Of a stretch of DNA of 56,747 nt, positions 15,373 through 24,065 are shown one piece after another. Each line of letters begins with the position of its first letter. Within the stretch, counting starts at the first letter, position 1. Below the pieces are notes generated by a model that saw only the letters and a program-made list of their open reading frames with translations, was not told the origin of the DNA and did no database searches. A program made the translations under genes and the position numbers. The stretch is taken from contig NZ_JAFBCX010000031.1 in the NCBI RefSeq assembly GCF_016907955.1, positions 1 through 56,747 of the forward strand, in the 5' to 3' direction. Source of the stretch: Lentzea nigeriaca (GTDB lineage Bacteria; Actinomycetota; Actinomycetes; Mycobacteriales; Pseudonocardiaceae).

Positions 15373-18300
15373 TCAACCGGTCAGCGCACGGCCCACGATG
15401 CTCACGTCGTCGATCGCGCCACGCCAGAAGTCCACGTTCTGGCCGCCGAACTTGGCGCGTCCCACCGTGAACGCCCCGGTGCTCACGATCGCCGGACCCG
15501 CCGGGGCCGTGGCGACCCGCACACCGTCGACGTACAGCCGGATCTCGTCGCCCGCCCGCACACCCGTCAGCTCGTACCAGCGGCCGAGTTCCGGGATGAT
15601 CTCGAAGCGGGCCCTGTTGCCGCCCGGCGTGCTGAACGCGAACGCGCCCTGCCCGTACTGCAGGTAGAACGGGTTCTCCCGCTCCCGGCCGTCCTGGCTC
15701 ACGGCGGTGGCGTAGTTGCCGGGCAGCTCGTCGAGCCGCACCCGCGCGGACACCGTGTAGTCGCCCGTCGTGTCGACCACCGGGCCGTAGGTGTCGGCGG
15801 AGCCACCGGTGAACTCCACGGCACCGGACTTCCACGCGACACCGGACGGGCTCAGCGTCAGCGGGTTGTCGCCGCCGCTCGAGTCCTTCGCCTCCGTTCC
15901 CCTGCCCTCCTCGAACTTCCACTCGCCGCGCCCCGCGTACGGGTACGGCTTCCCCGCACCCGCCTCGATCACCCGCCGGTTGATCTCGCGAACGGGACCG
16001 GGATCGACCTTGATGCGCTTGCGGTCGTAGGTCCAGAACCCGTTGAGCTCGTTCTCCAGGTCGGTGACCTGGGTGTAGACCGACGCGGACAGCTCGGCGC
16101 GCGCCTGCCCGAGGTAGAACGTGCGGGTGTTGTCGACGTACTTCGCCGTCAGCGCCGCCTTGTCCGCCACGCCGCTGTAGATGTTCGCCGGCGCGCCCGG
16201 CCACTGGTGGCCCGGAGTTCGCAGCGTGAAGCCGCCGTGCTCGCCGTCCATCACGACCCGCCTGCCGTCCGGGCGGGCCGGATCGGTGTTGTTGTAGTCG
16301 TGGTGGTCGATGACGTCACCCCTGCCGGAATCACCCTTGGAGGCACAGCAGTTCACGCCGCTGTGCGCGTTGACGATCCGGCTCGGGTCGGCGGCCTTGA
16401 CCTCGTCGGTGATCTGGCCGGTGACCGTGCGGTCCCACTCGCCCCAGCCCTCGTTGAACACGATCCAGGCGAAGATCGACGGCGAGTTGTGCAGCTGCTT
16501 CATCATCTCGCGGTTCTCGGTCAGGAACGCCTGCTGCGCGGCCGGGCTCCCACCGTCCTCGACGGACACGAAGTCCTGCCACACCAGCAGTCCCAGCCGG
16601 TCCGCGTGGTAGTACCAGCGGGCGGGCTCGCCCTTGATGTGCTTGCGCACCGAGTTGAACCCGAGGTCCTTCTGCGCCCTGAGGTCGAACTCCAGCGCCG
16701 CGTCGCTCGGCGCGGTGTTCAGGCCGTCCGGGAAGAAGCCCTGGTCCAGCATCATCAACGAGAAGACGGGCTTTCCGTTGAGCGTCAGCTTCTTCTGCCC
16801 GCCGACGTCGGTGATCCCGGTGGACCGCATGCCGAAGTAGCTCTTCACCCGGTCTCCGCCCAACCTGATCTCCAGCTGGTAGAGGTACGGGTCGTCCGGC
16901 GACCACAGGTGCGGGTCCGGCACCGGCAGGGTCAGTTTCGTGTTGGCGGGCCCGGTGACCGCGCCGACCTGCCTGCCGCGCGCGTCCTTCGCGACCGCCG
17001 TGACGCCGGCGTCGCCGGTGGACCTGACCTCCAGCGCGAGCGAGCTCGTGGCGAGGTCCGGCGTCATCTTGACGTCGTCGATCGCCTTGTCCGGCACAGG
17101 CTCCATCCACACGGTCTGCCAGATGCCCGACGACGGCGTGTAGAAGATGCCACCGGGGTCGCGCGACTGCTTGCCCTTGGGCTGGTGCGGGCCGGTCGTG
17201 TCGGTGACCGCGACGACGATCTCCTGCTCGCCGCGCACGAGGGCATCGGTGATGTCCGCGCTGAACGCCGTGTAACCACCGGAGTGCTCGGCGACGAGCT
17301 TGCCGTTCACCCACACCTTGGCCTCGTGGTCGACCGCGCCGAAGTTGAGCTTCACGCGTTGTCCCGACCAGTCACGCGGCACGGTCACCGTGCGGCGGTA
17401 GAACATGTGGTCCTCGTGCCGTTCCAGCCCGGAGAGCTGCGACTCGATCGGGAACGGCACGATCACCCGCTCGGGCAGCCGTTGCCCGAACACCGGCTGC
17501 TGTCCCGCTTTAGCGCCCGCGAACTCCCACGGACCGTTGAGGTTGAGCCACTTCTCGCGTTCCAGCTGCGGCCTCGGGTACTCCGGCAACGGGTTGCGCG
17601 AGTCGATCTTCTCGCCCCACGGTGTCCTCAACCGCTGCGTCGACGAGTTCGCGACCGTGCGTGCGGTCTTCCCGACCTTCCTCCCGTCGACCGTGAGTTG
17701 TCCCGCACCGTCGTAGAGGAGGCGGACCCGTTGGCTCTTCAGCACTTTCTCGCTCAGCCGGACCGTGAGCCGGCCCCGGCTCGCGGTGATCACGTCGACC
17801 GGCATCGGCGTCGCGTCCACGTCGATCCGCAGGTGGGCCTTCAGGTCGGTGACGTTCGTGACGCGTCCGCCGAACTCCGCCGTCAGCACCCGGCCGTCGC
17901 CGGACACCGCGGCGGTGCGCGGCACGACCTGGAAGTCCGGCGGCGGCGTGAACGCCGACTCCGGCACGATCTGCTTCGGCAGGCCCGCGCCCGACCAGCG
18001 CAGGAACATGTTGGCGCCACCGGTGTCCTGGAACATCTCCAGCCGGAAGTCGTACTGCCGCCCGGCGGTCAGCGACACCGGCGCGCTGGTCTGCTCGCGG
18101 TCCCAGTCGCCGACCCAGTGGTCGATCACCGGTTTGTCGTCGACGAACAGCCGGAACCCGTTGTCCCCGATGGCGTGGAAGGTGTAGTCACCGGTCCGCG
18201 GCGCGGTGATCCGGCCGGTCCAGCGCGCGGTCGTGTGTTCGGTGCGGCCGGCCAGGAACCCGAAGATCGAGGTCAGGTCCGCGTGGTTCACCTCGGCGTC

Positions 18301-18465
18301 GAGCACGGTGCCCGCGAGGGTCGCGAAGTCCCGCGCACCGGGCGCCGACATGCTGAAGTACTCGCCTTTCAGGCCGTGCACGGGCTCGGCGGCGCCCGCG
18401 GGTGGTGTGCCGGGCGCGACGCCCAGCGCCAGCAGCGCGACGAGTACGGGGGCGGCTTTTCTCAT
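15373..18465 (-). CDS. Secreted GH2 glycoside hydrolase with PA14 and LamG-like domains
   Basis: This 1030-residue secreted enzyme has a signal peptide (residues 1-25, ending A-G-A-A). A PA14 domain (about 32-170, with G-L-K-G-E-Y-F and W-T-G-R) is followed by the GH2 sugar-binding, immunoglobulin-like and TIM-barrel domains (about 300-830), and a concanavalin/LamG-like C-terminus (about 845-1030). In the barrel the acid/base glutamate lies in F-N-E-G-W-G-E and the nucleophile in M-D-G-E-H-G-G. GH2 covers beta-galactosidases, mannosidases and glucuronidases; the exact substrate is not predictable. PA14 and LamG probably bind polymer. LacI-type operator sequences precede the gene. Confidence 0.92.
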   Translation of the reverse strand: MRKAAPVLVALLALGVAPGTPPAGAAEPVHGLKGEYFSMSAPGARDFATLAGTVLDAEVNHADLTSIFGFLAGRTEHTTARWTGRITAPRTGDYTFHAIGDNGFRLFVDDKPVIDHWVGDWDREQTSAPVSLTAGRQYDFRLEMFQDTGGANMFLRWSGAGLPKQIVPESAFTPPPDFQVVPRTAAVSGDGRVLTAEFGGRVTNVTDLKAHLRIDVDATPMPVDVITASRGRLTVRLSEKVLKSQRVRLLYDGAGQLTVDGRKVGKTARTVANSSTQRLRTPWGEKIDSRNPLPEYPRPQLEREKWLNLNGPWEFAGAKAGQQPVFGQRLPERVIVPFPIESQLSGLERHEDHMFYRRTVTVPRDWSGQRVKLNFGAVDHEAKVWVNGKLVAEHSGGYTAFSADITDALVRGEQEIVVAVTDTTGPHQPKGKQSRDPGGIFYTPSSGIWQTVWMEPVPDKAIDDVKMTPDLATSSLALEVRSTGDAGVTAVAKDARGRQVGAVTGPANTKLTLPVPDPHLWSPDDPYLYQLEIRLGGDRVKSYFGMRSTGITDVGGQKKLTLNGKPVFSLMMLDQGFFPDGLNTAPSDAALEFDLRAQKDLGFNSVRKHIKGEPARWYYHADRLGLLVWQDFVSVEDGGSPAAQQAFLTENREMMKQLHNSPSIFAWIVFNEGWGEWDRTVTGQITDEVKAADPSRIVNAHSGVNCCASKGDSGRGDVIDHHDYNNTDPARPDGRRVVMDGEHGGFTLRTPGHQWPGAPANIYSGVADKAALTAKYVDNTRTFYLGQARAELSASVYTQVTDLENELNGFWTYDRKRIKVDPGPVREINRRVIEAGAGKPYPYAGRGEWKFEEGRGTEAKDSSGGDNPLTLSPSGVAWKSGAVEFTGGSADTYGPVVDTTGDYTVSARVRLDELPGNYATAVSQDGRERENPFYLQYGQGAFAFSTPGGNRARFEIIPELGRWYELTGVRAGDEIRLYVDGVRVATAPAGPAIVSTGAFTVGRAKFGGQNVDFWRGAIDDVSIVGRALTG

Positions 18466-18486
18466 CGGCGAGGTCCCCTTCGCTTT

Positions 18487-18511
18487 TTACAACGTTGTAA
18501 GAGCGCTCCCA
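18487..18511. promoter_or_regulatory. Adjacent LacI-type operators upstream of the GH2 gene
   Basis: TTACAACGTTGTAA (18487-18500) is a perfect 14-bp palindrome. It directly abuts GAGCGCTCCCA (18501-18511), whose reverse complement TGGGAGCGCTC is most of the known CebR cellobiose-repressor box TGGGAGCGCTCCCA. Both lie 22-46 bp before the GH2 ATG. A LacI-family repressor is the likely ligand; the CebR comparison rests on the published consensus. Confidence 0.7.
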
Positions 18512-18613
18512 TCTATCCACGCACAGGGCTCAGAGACCGGCTACCTCCGAACGGAGGCATCGGCCATGTCAAACCGGACAAGTTCACGCACTGCGTGAGA
18601 GCGCGGACATGGA

Positions 18614-18874
18614 CTACGGCAGCGGAATCTCCAGGCTCACCGTGCCGCGCAGGTCCAGCCACGCGCGGCCGGGCGCGCGCACCAGCCGCAGCACGACCTC
18701 CTCGCAGTGCGGGCAGCGCGCCACGAGACCGGGCGCGTTCTGGTAGACGTGCAACGTCGCCACCGAGCCCCGGTATCCGCAGCCCGCGCACTGGCCCGTC
18801 GCCACGGTCAGGTCCACCGCGAAGATCTCCCGCAGATCGCCCGCCAGCGCGTTGCCGTCGACGTGGTCGCTCAT
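18614..18874 (-). CDS. DUF6510 small zinc-binding-like protein
   Basis: This 86-residue protein starts with M-S-D-H-V-D-G-N-A-L-A-G-D-L, and has C-A-G-C (29-32) and C-P-H-C (54-57), two CxxC knuckles likely to bind zinc or iron. The end reads W-L-D-L-R-G-T. I recognise it as the DUF6510 type, which has no known function. It follows the flavin reductase gene by 13 bp on the same strand and is probably the third member of a molybdopterin oxidoreductase operon. It may be a small redox or assembly partner; that is inference. Confidence 0.82.
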   Translation of the reverse strand: MSDHVDGNALAGDLREIFAVDLTVATGQCAGCGYRGSVATLHVYQNAPGLVARCPHCEEVVLRLVRAPGRAWLDLRGTVSLEIPLP

Positions 18875-18887
18875 CGGTGGTCTCCTG

Positions 18888-19628
18888 TCAGCCGAAGCGT
18901 TCGGTGCGGACGCGGCGCGGATCGTGGCCCAGCGCCACGAGGATGTCGGACACCGTCTCCACGAAACCGGTGGGCCCGCACACGAAGCAGTTCGGAGTGA
19001 ACTCGGCGGGCCATCCGTGCGTGTTCAAGGTGGCCACACCCAGCCGGCCCGGCGGCTCCGAAGACCCCTCCGGGGCCTGCCGGGTGTAGACGAGCCGCAC
19101 GTCGAGCCCCGCGTCCTCACGGGCACGCTGCCGCAACTCGTCCGCGAACATCACGTCTTCCGGCGTGCGAACCGAGTACACCAGCCGGAACGGCACGCGG
19201 CTGCCCTCCGCGGCCCGTGTCCGGATCATCGCCATCAGCGGCGCGATGCCGGACCCGCCCGCCACCAGCGTCACCGGCGCCTGGTCGGTGGCCCGCCACA
19301 CGAACCAGCCGCCGACCGGCCCGCGCAGCTCGATCTTGTCGCCCACCGAGAGCACGTCGCACAGGTACGGCGACACCTCGCCGTCGGTCACCCGCTGCAC
19401 GGCCAGCTCGACCCGGTCGCCGTCCGGGGCCGACGAGACGGAGTAGCTGCGCTGCACCGAATAGCCGTCCTCGGCGGTGAGCCGCACGTCGATGTGCTGC
19501 CCCGGCAGGTGTCCCGGCCAGCCGGGCACGTCGAAGACCAGGGTGCGCGCGCTCTTGGTGAGGTCGGCGGCGTCGGCCAGTTCGGCCACCCGCCAGGTCA
19601 GTCGCCCTGATACCGCTGCTCGCGCCAT
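18888..19628 (-). CDS. FAD/NAD-binding ferredoxin-reductase-like oxidoreductase
   Basis: ATG 19628 gives 246 residues. The N-terminal beta barrel has the FAD motif R-S-Y-S-V-S-S-A (about 61-68), and the NAD domain has G-G-S-G-I-A-P-L (about 121-128) and the closing C-G-P-T-G-F. There is no 2Fe-2S domain. The start lies inside the end of the molybdopterin gene (31-bp overlap), so the products are probably made together. It most likely passes electrons from NAD(P)H to the molybdopterin enzyme in the cytoplasm. Confidence 0.9.
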   Translation of the reverse strand: MARAAVSGRLTWRVAELADAADLTKSARTLVFDVPGWPGHLPGQHIDVRLTAEDGYSVQRSYSVSSAPDGDRVELAVQRVTDGEVSPYLCDVLSVGDKIELRGPVGGWFVWRATDQAPVTLVAGGSGIAPLMAMIRTRAAEGSRVPFRLVYSVRTPEDVMFADELRQRAREDAGLDVRLVYTRQAPEGSSEPPGRLGVATLNTHGWPAEFTPNCFVCGPTGFVETVSDILVALGHDPRRVRTERFG

Positions 19629-20197
19629 GGGTCTCCGTAGTCGTGGTAGCCGGCGGTTTCCCAGAAGCCGGGTTCGTCCTCGAGCAGCAGCCGGATGCCG
19701 CGGACCCACTTGGCCGACTTCCAGAAGTACAGGTGCGGCACCAGCAACCGCGCCGGCCCGCCGTGCTCCGGCGTGAGGTCATCGTCGTCGTAGCGGTAGG
19801 CGATCCACGCCTGGCCGTCGAGCAGGTCCTCCAGCGGCAGGTTGGTCGTGTAGCCGCCGTAGGAGTGCACGAGCGCGAAGTCCGCCGCCGTCTCCACGTC
19901 CTCCAGCAGCACGTCCAGGGACACGCCCTTCCACCGGGTGTGCAGCTTGGACCACTTGGTGACGCAGTGGATGTCCGTCGTGATCTTCTCCGCGGGCAGC
20001 TCGATCAGCTGTTGCCACGACCAGGTGTGCTTCTGCCCGATCTCGGTGCTGACGGTGAACTCCCACCGGTCGGTCGGCACGCGCGGCGTCGGGCCCGCGG
20101 TGAGCACCGGGAAGTCCTCGGTGAGGTACTGCCCCGGTGGCAGCTGCACGTCCGGCGACTGGCGCCGGCCGGTGAAGCCGGGTGAGACGATCGGCAT
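19598..20197 (-). CDS. Sulfite oxidase-like molybdopterin oxidoreductase
   Basis: ATG 20197 gives 199 residues; the frame is open upstream but that part is antisense to the next gene. The protein is the catalytic molybdopterin domain of the sulfite oxidase/YedY superfamily. C78 in D-I-H-C-V-T-K-W is the predicted molybdenum ligand, and W-K-G-V and P-H-L-Y-F-W-K-S-A-K-W are typical cofactor-binding motifs. No Tat signal or dimerisation domain is present, so it should be cytoplasmic and minimal. Its partners are the flavin reductase and DUF6510 protein encoded downstream. The substrate is unknown. Confidence 0.9.
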   Translation of the reverse strand: MPIVSPGFTGRRQSPDVQLPPGQYLTEDFPVLTAGPTPRVPTDRWEFTVSTEIGQKHTWSWQQLIELPAEKITTDIHCVTKWSKLHTRWKGVSLDVLLEDVETAADFALVHSYGGYTTNLPLEDLLDGQAWIAYRYDDDDLTPEHGGPARLLVPHLYFWKSAKWVRGIRLLLEDEPGFWETAGYHDYGDPWREQRYQGD

Positions 20198-20254
20198 GGG
20201 TGCAGTACACAGCACCGGCCGCGAACGCGCCACGCCGGTCTGTACCGTGCGCGC

Positions 20255-20800
20255 GTGGAGATCACCGACAATCGCTCGTTCCCCGCCGCACTGGACGCGT
20301 TGAGCGGCATCGACTTCCCCTGGGACTACGACGAGAAGACCGACACCCCGGCGCCGTACAACATCGACTACGAGCCGTACGTCGAGTTCGACTCCCCCGA
20401 GGAGACGAACGAGTGGATCTGGGCCTGGACCGGCAACAAGGAGCTGAACGGCGATGCGTTCCGGGTGTTCGGGAAGGACGGCACCGGCGGCCTGGCCGCG
20501 CTCTGGCTGGTGCGCCCCGGACGGCCGCTGACCGAGCAGCCGGTCGTGTTCTTCGGCTCCGAGGGCGAGACCGGGGTCGTGGCGACGAGCCTGGACGAGT
20601 TCCTGTGGCTGCTCGCCGGTGGCGTCGGCCCGCAGGAAGCCGTCGAGTTCGGGTCCGACAGCGGGGTGCCGCACGAGAAACTCCGCGCCGTGGCCGAGAA
20701 GTACTCCGCTGTCGGACCGCGCACGCCCGCAGAGGTGCTGGCCGCCGCCCGTGCCGAGTTCCCCGGCTTCGAGGAGACCGTCCAGTCCTGGTGCCGTTGA
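20255..20800 (+). CDS. SMI1/KNR4 (SUKH)-like protein
   Basis: This 181-residue soluble acidic protein starts at GTG 20255. It is rich in W, D and E with an F-P-W-D-Y-D start, an F-R-V-F-G-K-D-G-T-G-G strand pair, a P-V-V-F-F-G-S-E-G-E-T turn and an S-L-D-E-F-L-W-L-L-A-G-G motif. This last motif and the alternating pattern are typical of the SUKH/SMI1-KNR4 superfamily, many members of which are immunity proteins against polymorphic toxins. No toxin gene is adjacent. It lies 96 bp before the DUF4062-STAND gene on the same strand, so a joint function is possible. Confidence 0.65.
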   Translation: MEITDNRSFPAALDALSGIDFPWDYDEKTDTPAPYNIDYEPYVEFDSPEETNEWIWAWTGNKELNGDAFRVFGKDGTGGLAALWLVRPGRPLTEQPVVFFGSEGETGVVATSLDEFLWLLAGGVGPQEAVEFGSDSGVPHEKLRAVAEKYSAVGPRTPAEVLAAARAEFPGFEETVQSWCR

Positions 20801-20896
20801 CGCACAGGCCCGCCGGATTTCCACCTGGGCGCGCATAAAGTGCTTTTACCGCAACGGTTACGTCGGTCTACGGCCGGATGATCGTACTGTGGCGCT

Positions 20897-23878
20897 GTGC
20901 ATCCACACAGGCCGCAACCGCGCCGCTACCCCGGCGTCGTCGTGTCGAGCACGTTCGAGGATCTCGAGGAGCACCGCGCCGCGCTGATGCGGGCGATCGA
21001 GGGACAGCACCTGCACCCGGTGGCGATGGAGCAGGACGCGGCGTTGCCCGCCGGCACGGTCGTCGAGGCGTCGCTGAGCAAGGTGCGGCACGCGGCCGCC
21101 TACGTCGGGGTGATCAGCCACCGGTACGGCCAGGTGCCGGAGTGCCATGAGAATCCGGACCGGCTCTCGCTCACCGAGCTGGAGTTCCGCGAGGCTCGCA
21201 GGCTGGGCCTGCCGATCCTGGTCTTCATCATGGGGCCGGCCCATCCAGTGGTCGCCGGCGCGGTGGAGGTCGATCCCGACAAGCGACGGAAGCTGGAGGC
21301 GTTCCGGGAGGAGGCCAAACGCGCGTCCGCGGGTGGTTCGGTCCACCGCGTGTACAGGGTGTTCAACGACCTGGCCGACTTCTCGGCGGCCGCCACGCAG
21401 TCGGTCGCCGAGCTGCGCTGGCACCTCACGTCGGCTCCCGCACAGGACGTCGACCTCGACGTTCCTGCTCCGCCCGCGCTCTACGCCCACCCGAGCTACA
21501 TCGGGTCGCACACGTTCGTCGGCAGGCAGGCCCAGCTCGCGACGCTGAACGACTGGGCGGACGCGGCCGACCAGCATCCCGTGCTGCTCTTCGAGTCGAT
21601 CGGCGGTGCCGGGAAGAGCATGCTCTCGTGGCAGTGGATCACGCGCCACGCTCCCGCCGTGCGCGGCGACTGGGCCGGCCGGTTCTGGTACTCGTTCTAC
21701 GAGAAGGGCGCGGTGATGGACGACTTCTGCCGCCGCGCCCTCGCGTACACGACGATGCGCCCGGTCGGCGAGTTCGCGATGAAGGGGTCGGCCGAGGTCG
21801 CGGAGCTGCTCGTGCGGCAGCTCAAGCGCCACCCGTGGCTCTTCGTCCTCGACGGACTCGAACGGGTTCTCGCCGCCTACCACCACTACGACGCGTCGCA
21901 GCTGCTCGACGACCGCGCGGGTGAGTCGGACGACATCACCGACCGCGATCCGTGCGGTGCGATCCGCGTCGAGGACGAGGACCTCCTGCGGCAGCTCGCG
22001 GGTGCCGAGCCGTCGAAGATCCTCATCACCTCGCGCCTCGTGCCGTCCGTGCTGCTCAACACGTCGAACCACCCCATTCCCGGCGTGCTGCACGAACGCC
22101 TGCCCGGGCTGCGGCCCGCCGACGCCGAGGCCCTGCTGCGCAGCTGCAACGTCGCCGGCGATTCCGCGGCCATACGCGCGTATCTGAAGCGGCACTGCGA
22201 CTGCCACCCGCTGGTGACCGGGGTCGTGGCCGGCCTGGTCAACGGCTACCTCCCGGCACGCGGCGACTTCGACGCCTGGGCCGCCGACCCTCACCACGGC
22301 GGCCATCTCAAACTCTCCGAGCTCGACCTCGTGGGGAAGCGCAACCACATCCTGCGCGCGGCACTCGCGGCGCTGCCGGAACCGAGCTGGCAGCTGCTCA
22401 ACACGCTGGCGCTGCTCTCGGAGACCGTCGACTACGAGACGCTCAGCGCGTTCAACCCGCACCTGCCGCTCGACCGGCCGGCCGAACCGGAGGAGCAGGC
22501 GGCGGCCCTGCACAAGCTCAGCGCGACCGTGCACGACCTCGAGCACCGCGGGCTGTTGCAGTACGACCGGCGAACCCAGCGCTACGACATCCACCCCGTG
22601 GTGCGCGGTGTCACGGCCGGTGGGCTGCTCAAGGAGGACGTGCACCGCATCGGGCAGCGCATGGTCGACCACTTCTCCGCGCGGTGGGAGAACCCGCACG
22701 TCGAGCCCGAGAGCGTGGAGGACCTGCGCCACGGGATGACCCTCGTGCGCACGCTCGTCCAGCTGGGCCGCATCCACGAGGCGGGCCTGCGGTACACCGA
22801 GCTGGGCGGTGCGCTGGTGCACAAGCTCGAAGCGTTTCCGGAGGTTCTCTCGCTCCTGCAACCGTTTTTCACGCACGGCTGGTCGGCACCGCATCGCGAC
22901 CTCATCACCGAACAGGCCGCGTCGCTCGCGACCGATGCGGCGTGCGCGTTGACGAGGGTGGGCGAGCTGGAGCGCGCCCTCGCGCTGCACGGTCTCGCGT
23001 TGACCAAGAACATCGACAGCGGCAACTCGGTGCGTGCCGTGGTGAACCTCGCGAACGCGGCGACCACGCTCGACGGGTTGAACCGGTTGGCGCGGGCCGA
23101 CCGGGTGGTGCGCCTCGCGCTGGAGCTGGCCGAGCTTTATCCGAACGGCAGGGCGTTGTTCGTGGCGCGCCTCACGACGTTCGAACGCCTTGTCGACGCG
23201 GGACAGGAGGCGGAGGCCGAGAAGATCTGGGCGTCGCTCGACTTCCTGCACAGCTGGGACTACGCCGCGCGCCGCAGCGGACAGGCGGAGATCGTGAACG
23301 CGTACTTCAAGCTGCGCACCGGCCGGCTGTCCGACTCGGAGCTCACGTCGATCGAGGACCACGCGCGAGCGACGAACAGCAAAGCGTTGCAGCGCAAGGT
23401 GCACAGGCTGAGAGGGAACCTGTTCCTGCAGCTGGAGGACTGGGGCGCGGCCGCGCACGAGCTCGGCGAGGCGATGCGGATGGCGCGCACGTCCGACATC
23501 CACGACACCGACACCGCCACCAAGCTCGTGCTCGCCAGGCTCCACTCAGGACAGTCGTCGAACGCCGCCGCGGAGGCCGCACGCCTCTCCTCCGGCGACC
23601 GACCGGCGCACGCACCGCTCGCCCTGCTGTGGCGGGCACTCGGCGAGTACGAGAAGGCTCTCGCGCAGGCGGAACTGGCGTACCGGAGGGCCTGGGCCGA
23701 TGGCGAGCCGCACGTCCGTCGTTACGACCTGCGGGAAGCTTCCTTGCTGCTGCACGATCTCGGTGCGGCTCAACCACGACTCGCGCCGTACGACCCGGCG
23801 AGCGATCCTCCGCTGCCGTGGGAGGTGAAGGTTCTCAAGGAGGTCAGGAACCGGCGCGACGCCAGGAGATCAACCTAG
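20897..23878 (+). CDS. DUF4062-STAND NTPase with C-terminal helical repeats
   Basis: This 993-residue protein starts at GTG 20897. Residues 12-115 form DUF4062 (V-V-V-S-S-T-F-E-D-L near the start, L-S-L-T-E-L-E-F-R-E-A near 90-100). A P-loop NTPase of STAND type follows: Walker A G-G-A-G-K-S (236-241), Walker B W-L-F-V-L-D-G-L-E (314-322), and sensor L-I-T-S-R. A winged-helix region follows (about 480-580), then TPR-like helical repeats to the end (about 620-960). STAND proteins are signal-sensing switches; several bacterial ones defend against phages. Here DUF4062 occupies the effector position and the repeats would sense. No known effector enzyme domain is visible. Confidence 0.9.
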   Translation: MHPHRPQPRRYPGVVVSSTFEDLEEHRAALMRAIEGQHLHPVAMEQDAALPAGTVVEASLSKVRHAAAYVGVISHRYGQVPECHENPDRLSLTELEFREARRLGLPILVFIMGPAHPVVAGAVEVDPDKRRKLEAFREEAKRASAGGSVHRVYRVFNDLADFSAAATQSVAELRWHLTSAPAQDVDLDVPAPPALYAHPSYIGSHTFVGRQAQLATLNDWADAADQHPVLLFESIGGAGKSMLSWQWITRHAPAVRGDWAGRFWYSFYEKGAVMDDFCRRALAYTTMRPVGEFAMKGSAEVAELLVRQLKRHPWLFVLDGLERVLAAYHHYDASQLLDDRAGESDDITDRDPCGAIRVEDEDLLRQLAGAEPSKILITSRLVPSVLLNTSNHPIPGVLHERLPGLRPADAEALLRSCNVAGDSAAIRAYLKRHCDCHPLVTGVVAGLVNGYLPARGDFDAWAADPHHGGHLKLSELDLVGKRNHILRAALAALPEPSWQLLNTLALLSETVDYETLSAFNPHLPLDRPAEPEEQAAALHKLSATVHDLEHRGLLQYDRRTQRYDIHPVVRGVTAGGLLKEDVHRIGQRMVDHFSARWENPHVEPESVEDLRHGMTLVRTLVQLGRIHEAGLRYTELGGALVHKLEAFPEVLSLLQPFFTHGWSAPHRDLITEQAASLATDAACALTRVGELERALALHGLALTKNIDSGNSVRAVVNLANAATTLDGLNRLARADRVVRLALELAELYPNGRALFVARLTTFERLVDAGQEAEAEKIWASLDFLHSWDYAARRSGQAEIVNAYFKLRTGRLSDSELTSIEDHARATNSKALQRKVHRLRGNLFLQLEDWGAAAHELGEAMRMARTSDIHDTDTATKLVLARLHSGQSSNAAAEAARLSSGDRPAHAPLALLWRALGEYEKALAQAELAYRRAWADGEPHVRRYDLREASLLLHDLGAAQPRLAPYDPASDPPLPWEVKVLKEVRNRRDARRST

Positions 23879-24065
23879 GAACCCGCGCCGACGAACCCGT
23901 TTCGGCTCGCGGGTGAACTGCGATGGGTGACGGTGAGCGTCCGCGTAGTCACGTCATGCCACTGTTAGGCCGAAAGAGCAGGGCCGAAAGGCCCGTCAAA
24001 GTAACGCCCGATCGGCGTAGCGTCGGCTGGTCTTGCGTCGACCACGCACGCCACGGAGGAACGCG
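23879..24065 (+). promoter_or_regulatory. Leader region of the M14 peptidase gene
   Basis: This gap holds GGGCC-GAAA-GGCCC (hairpin with a GNRA-type loop, about 23981-23994) and a TAGCGT at 24018-24023 that fits an actinobacterial -10. GGAGG lies close before the ATG at 24066. No riboswitch consensus that I know matches. Confidence 0.4.

Noticed and set aside
15319..19089. A very long plus-strand open frame opposite the GH2 and oxidoreductase genes
   Set aside because: Composition is arginine, histidine and valine rich with no domain; it mirrors codon bias of the real minus-strand genes, which carry signal peptides and catalytic motifs.
20858..23545. Long minus-strand frame opposite the STAND NTPase gene
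   Set aside because: Low-complexity arginine/valine-rich translation without motifs; the plus strand encodes a clear P-loop protein.
23879..24065. c-di-AMP (ydaO-type) riboswitch before the secreted peptidase
   Set aside because: Only a short GNRA-loop hairpin is present; the conserved junction motifs of that riboswitch could not be found.
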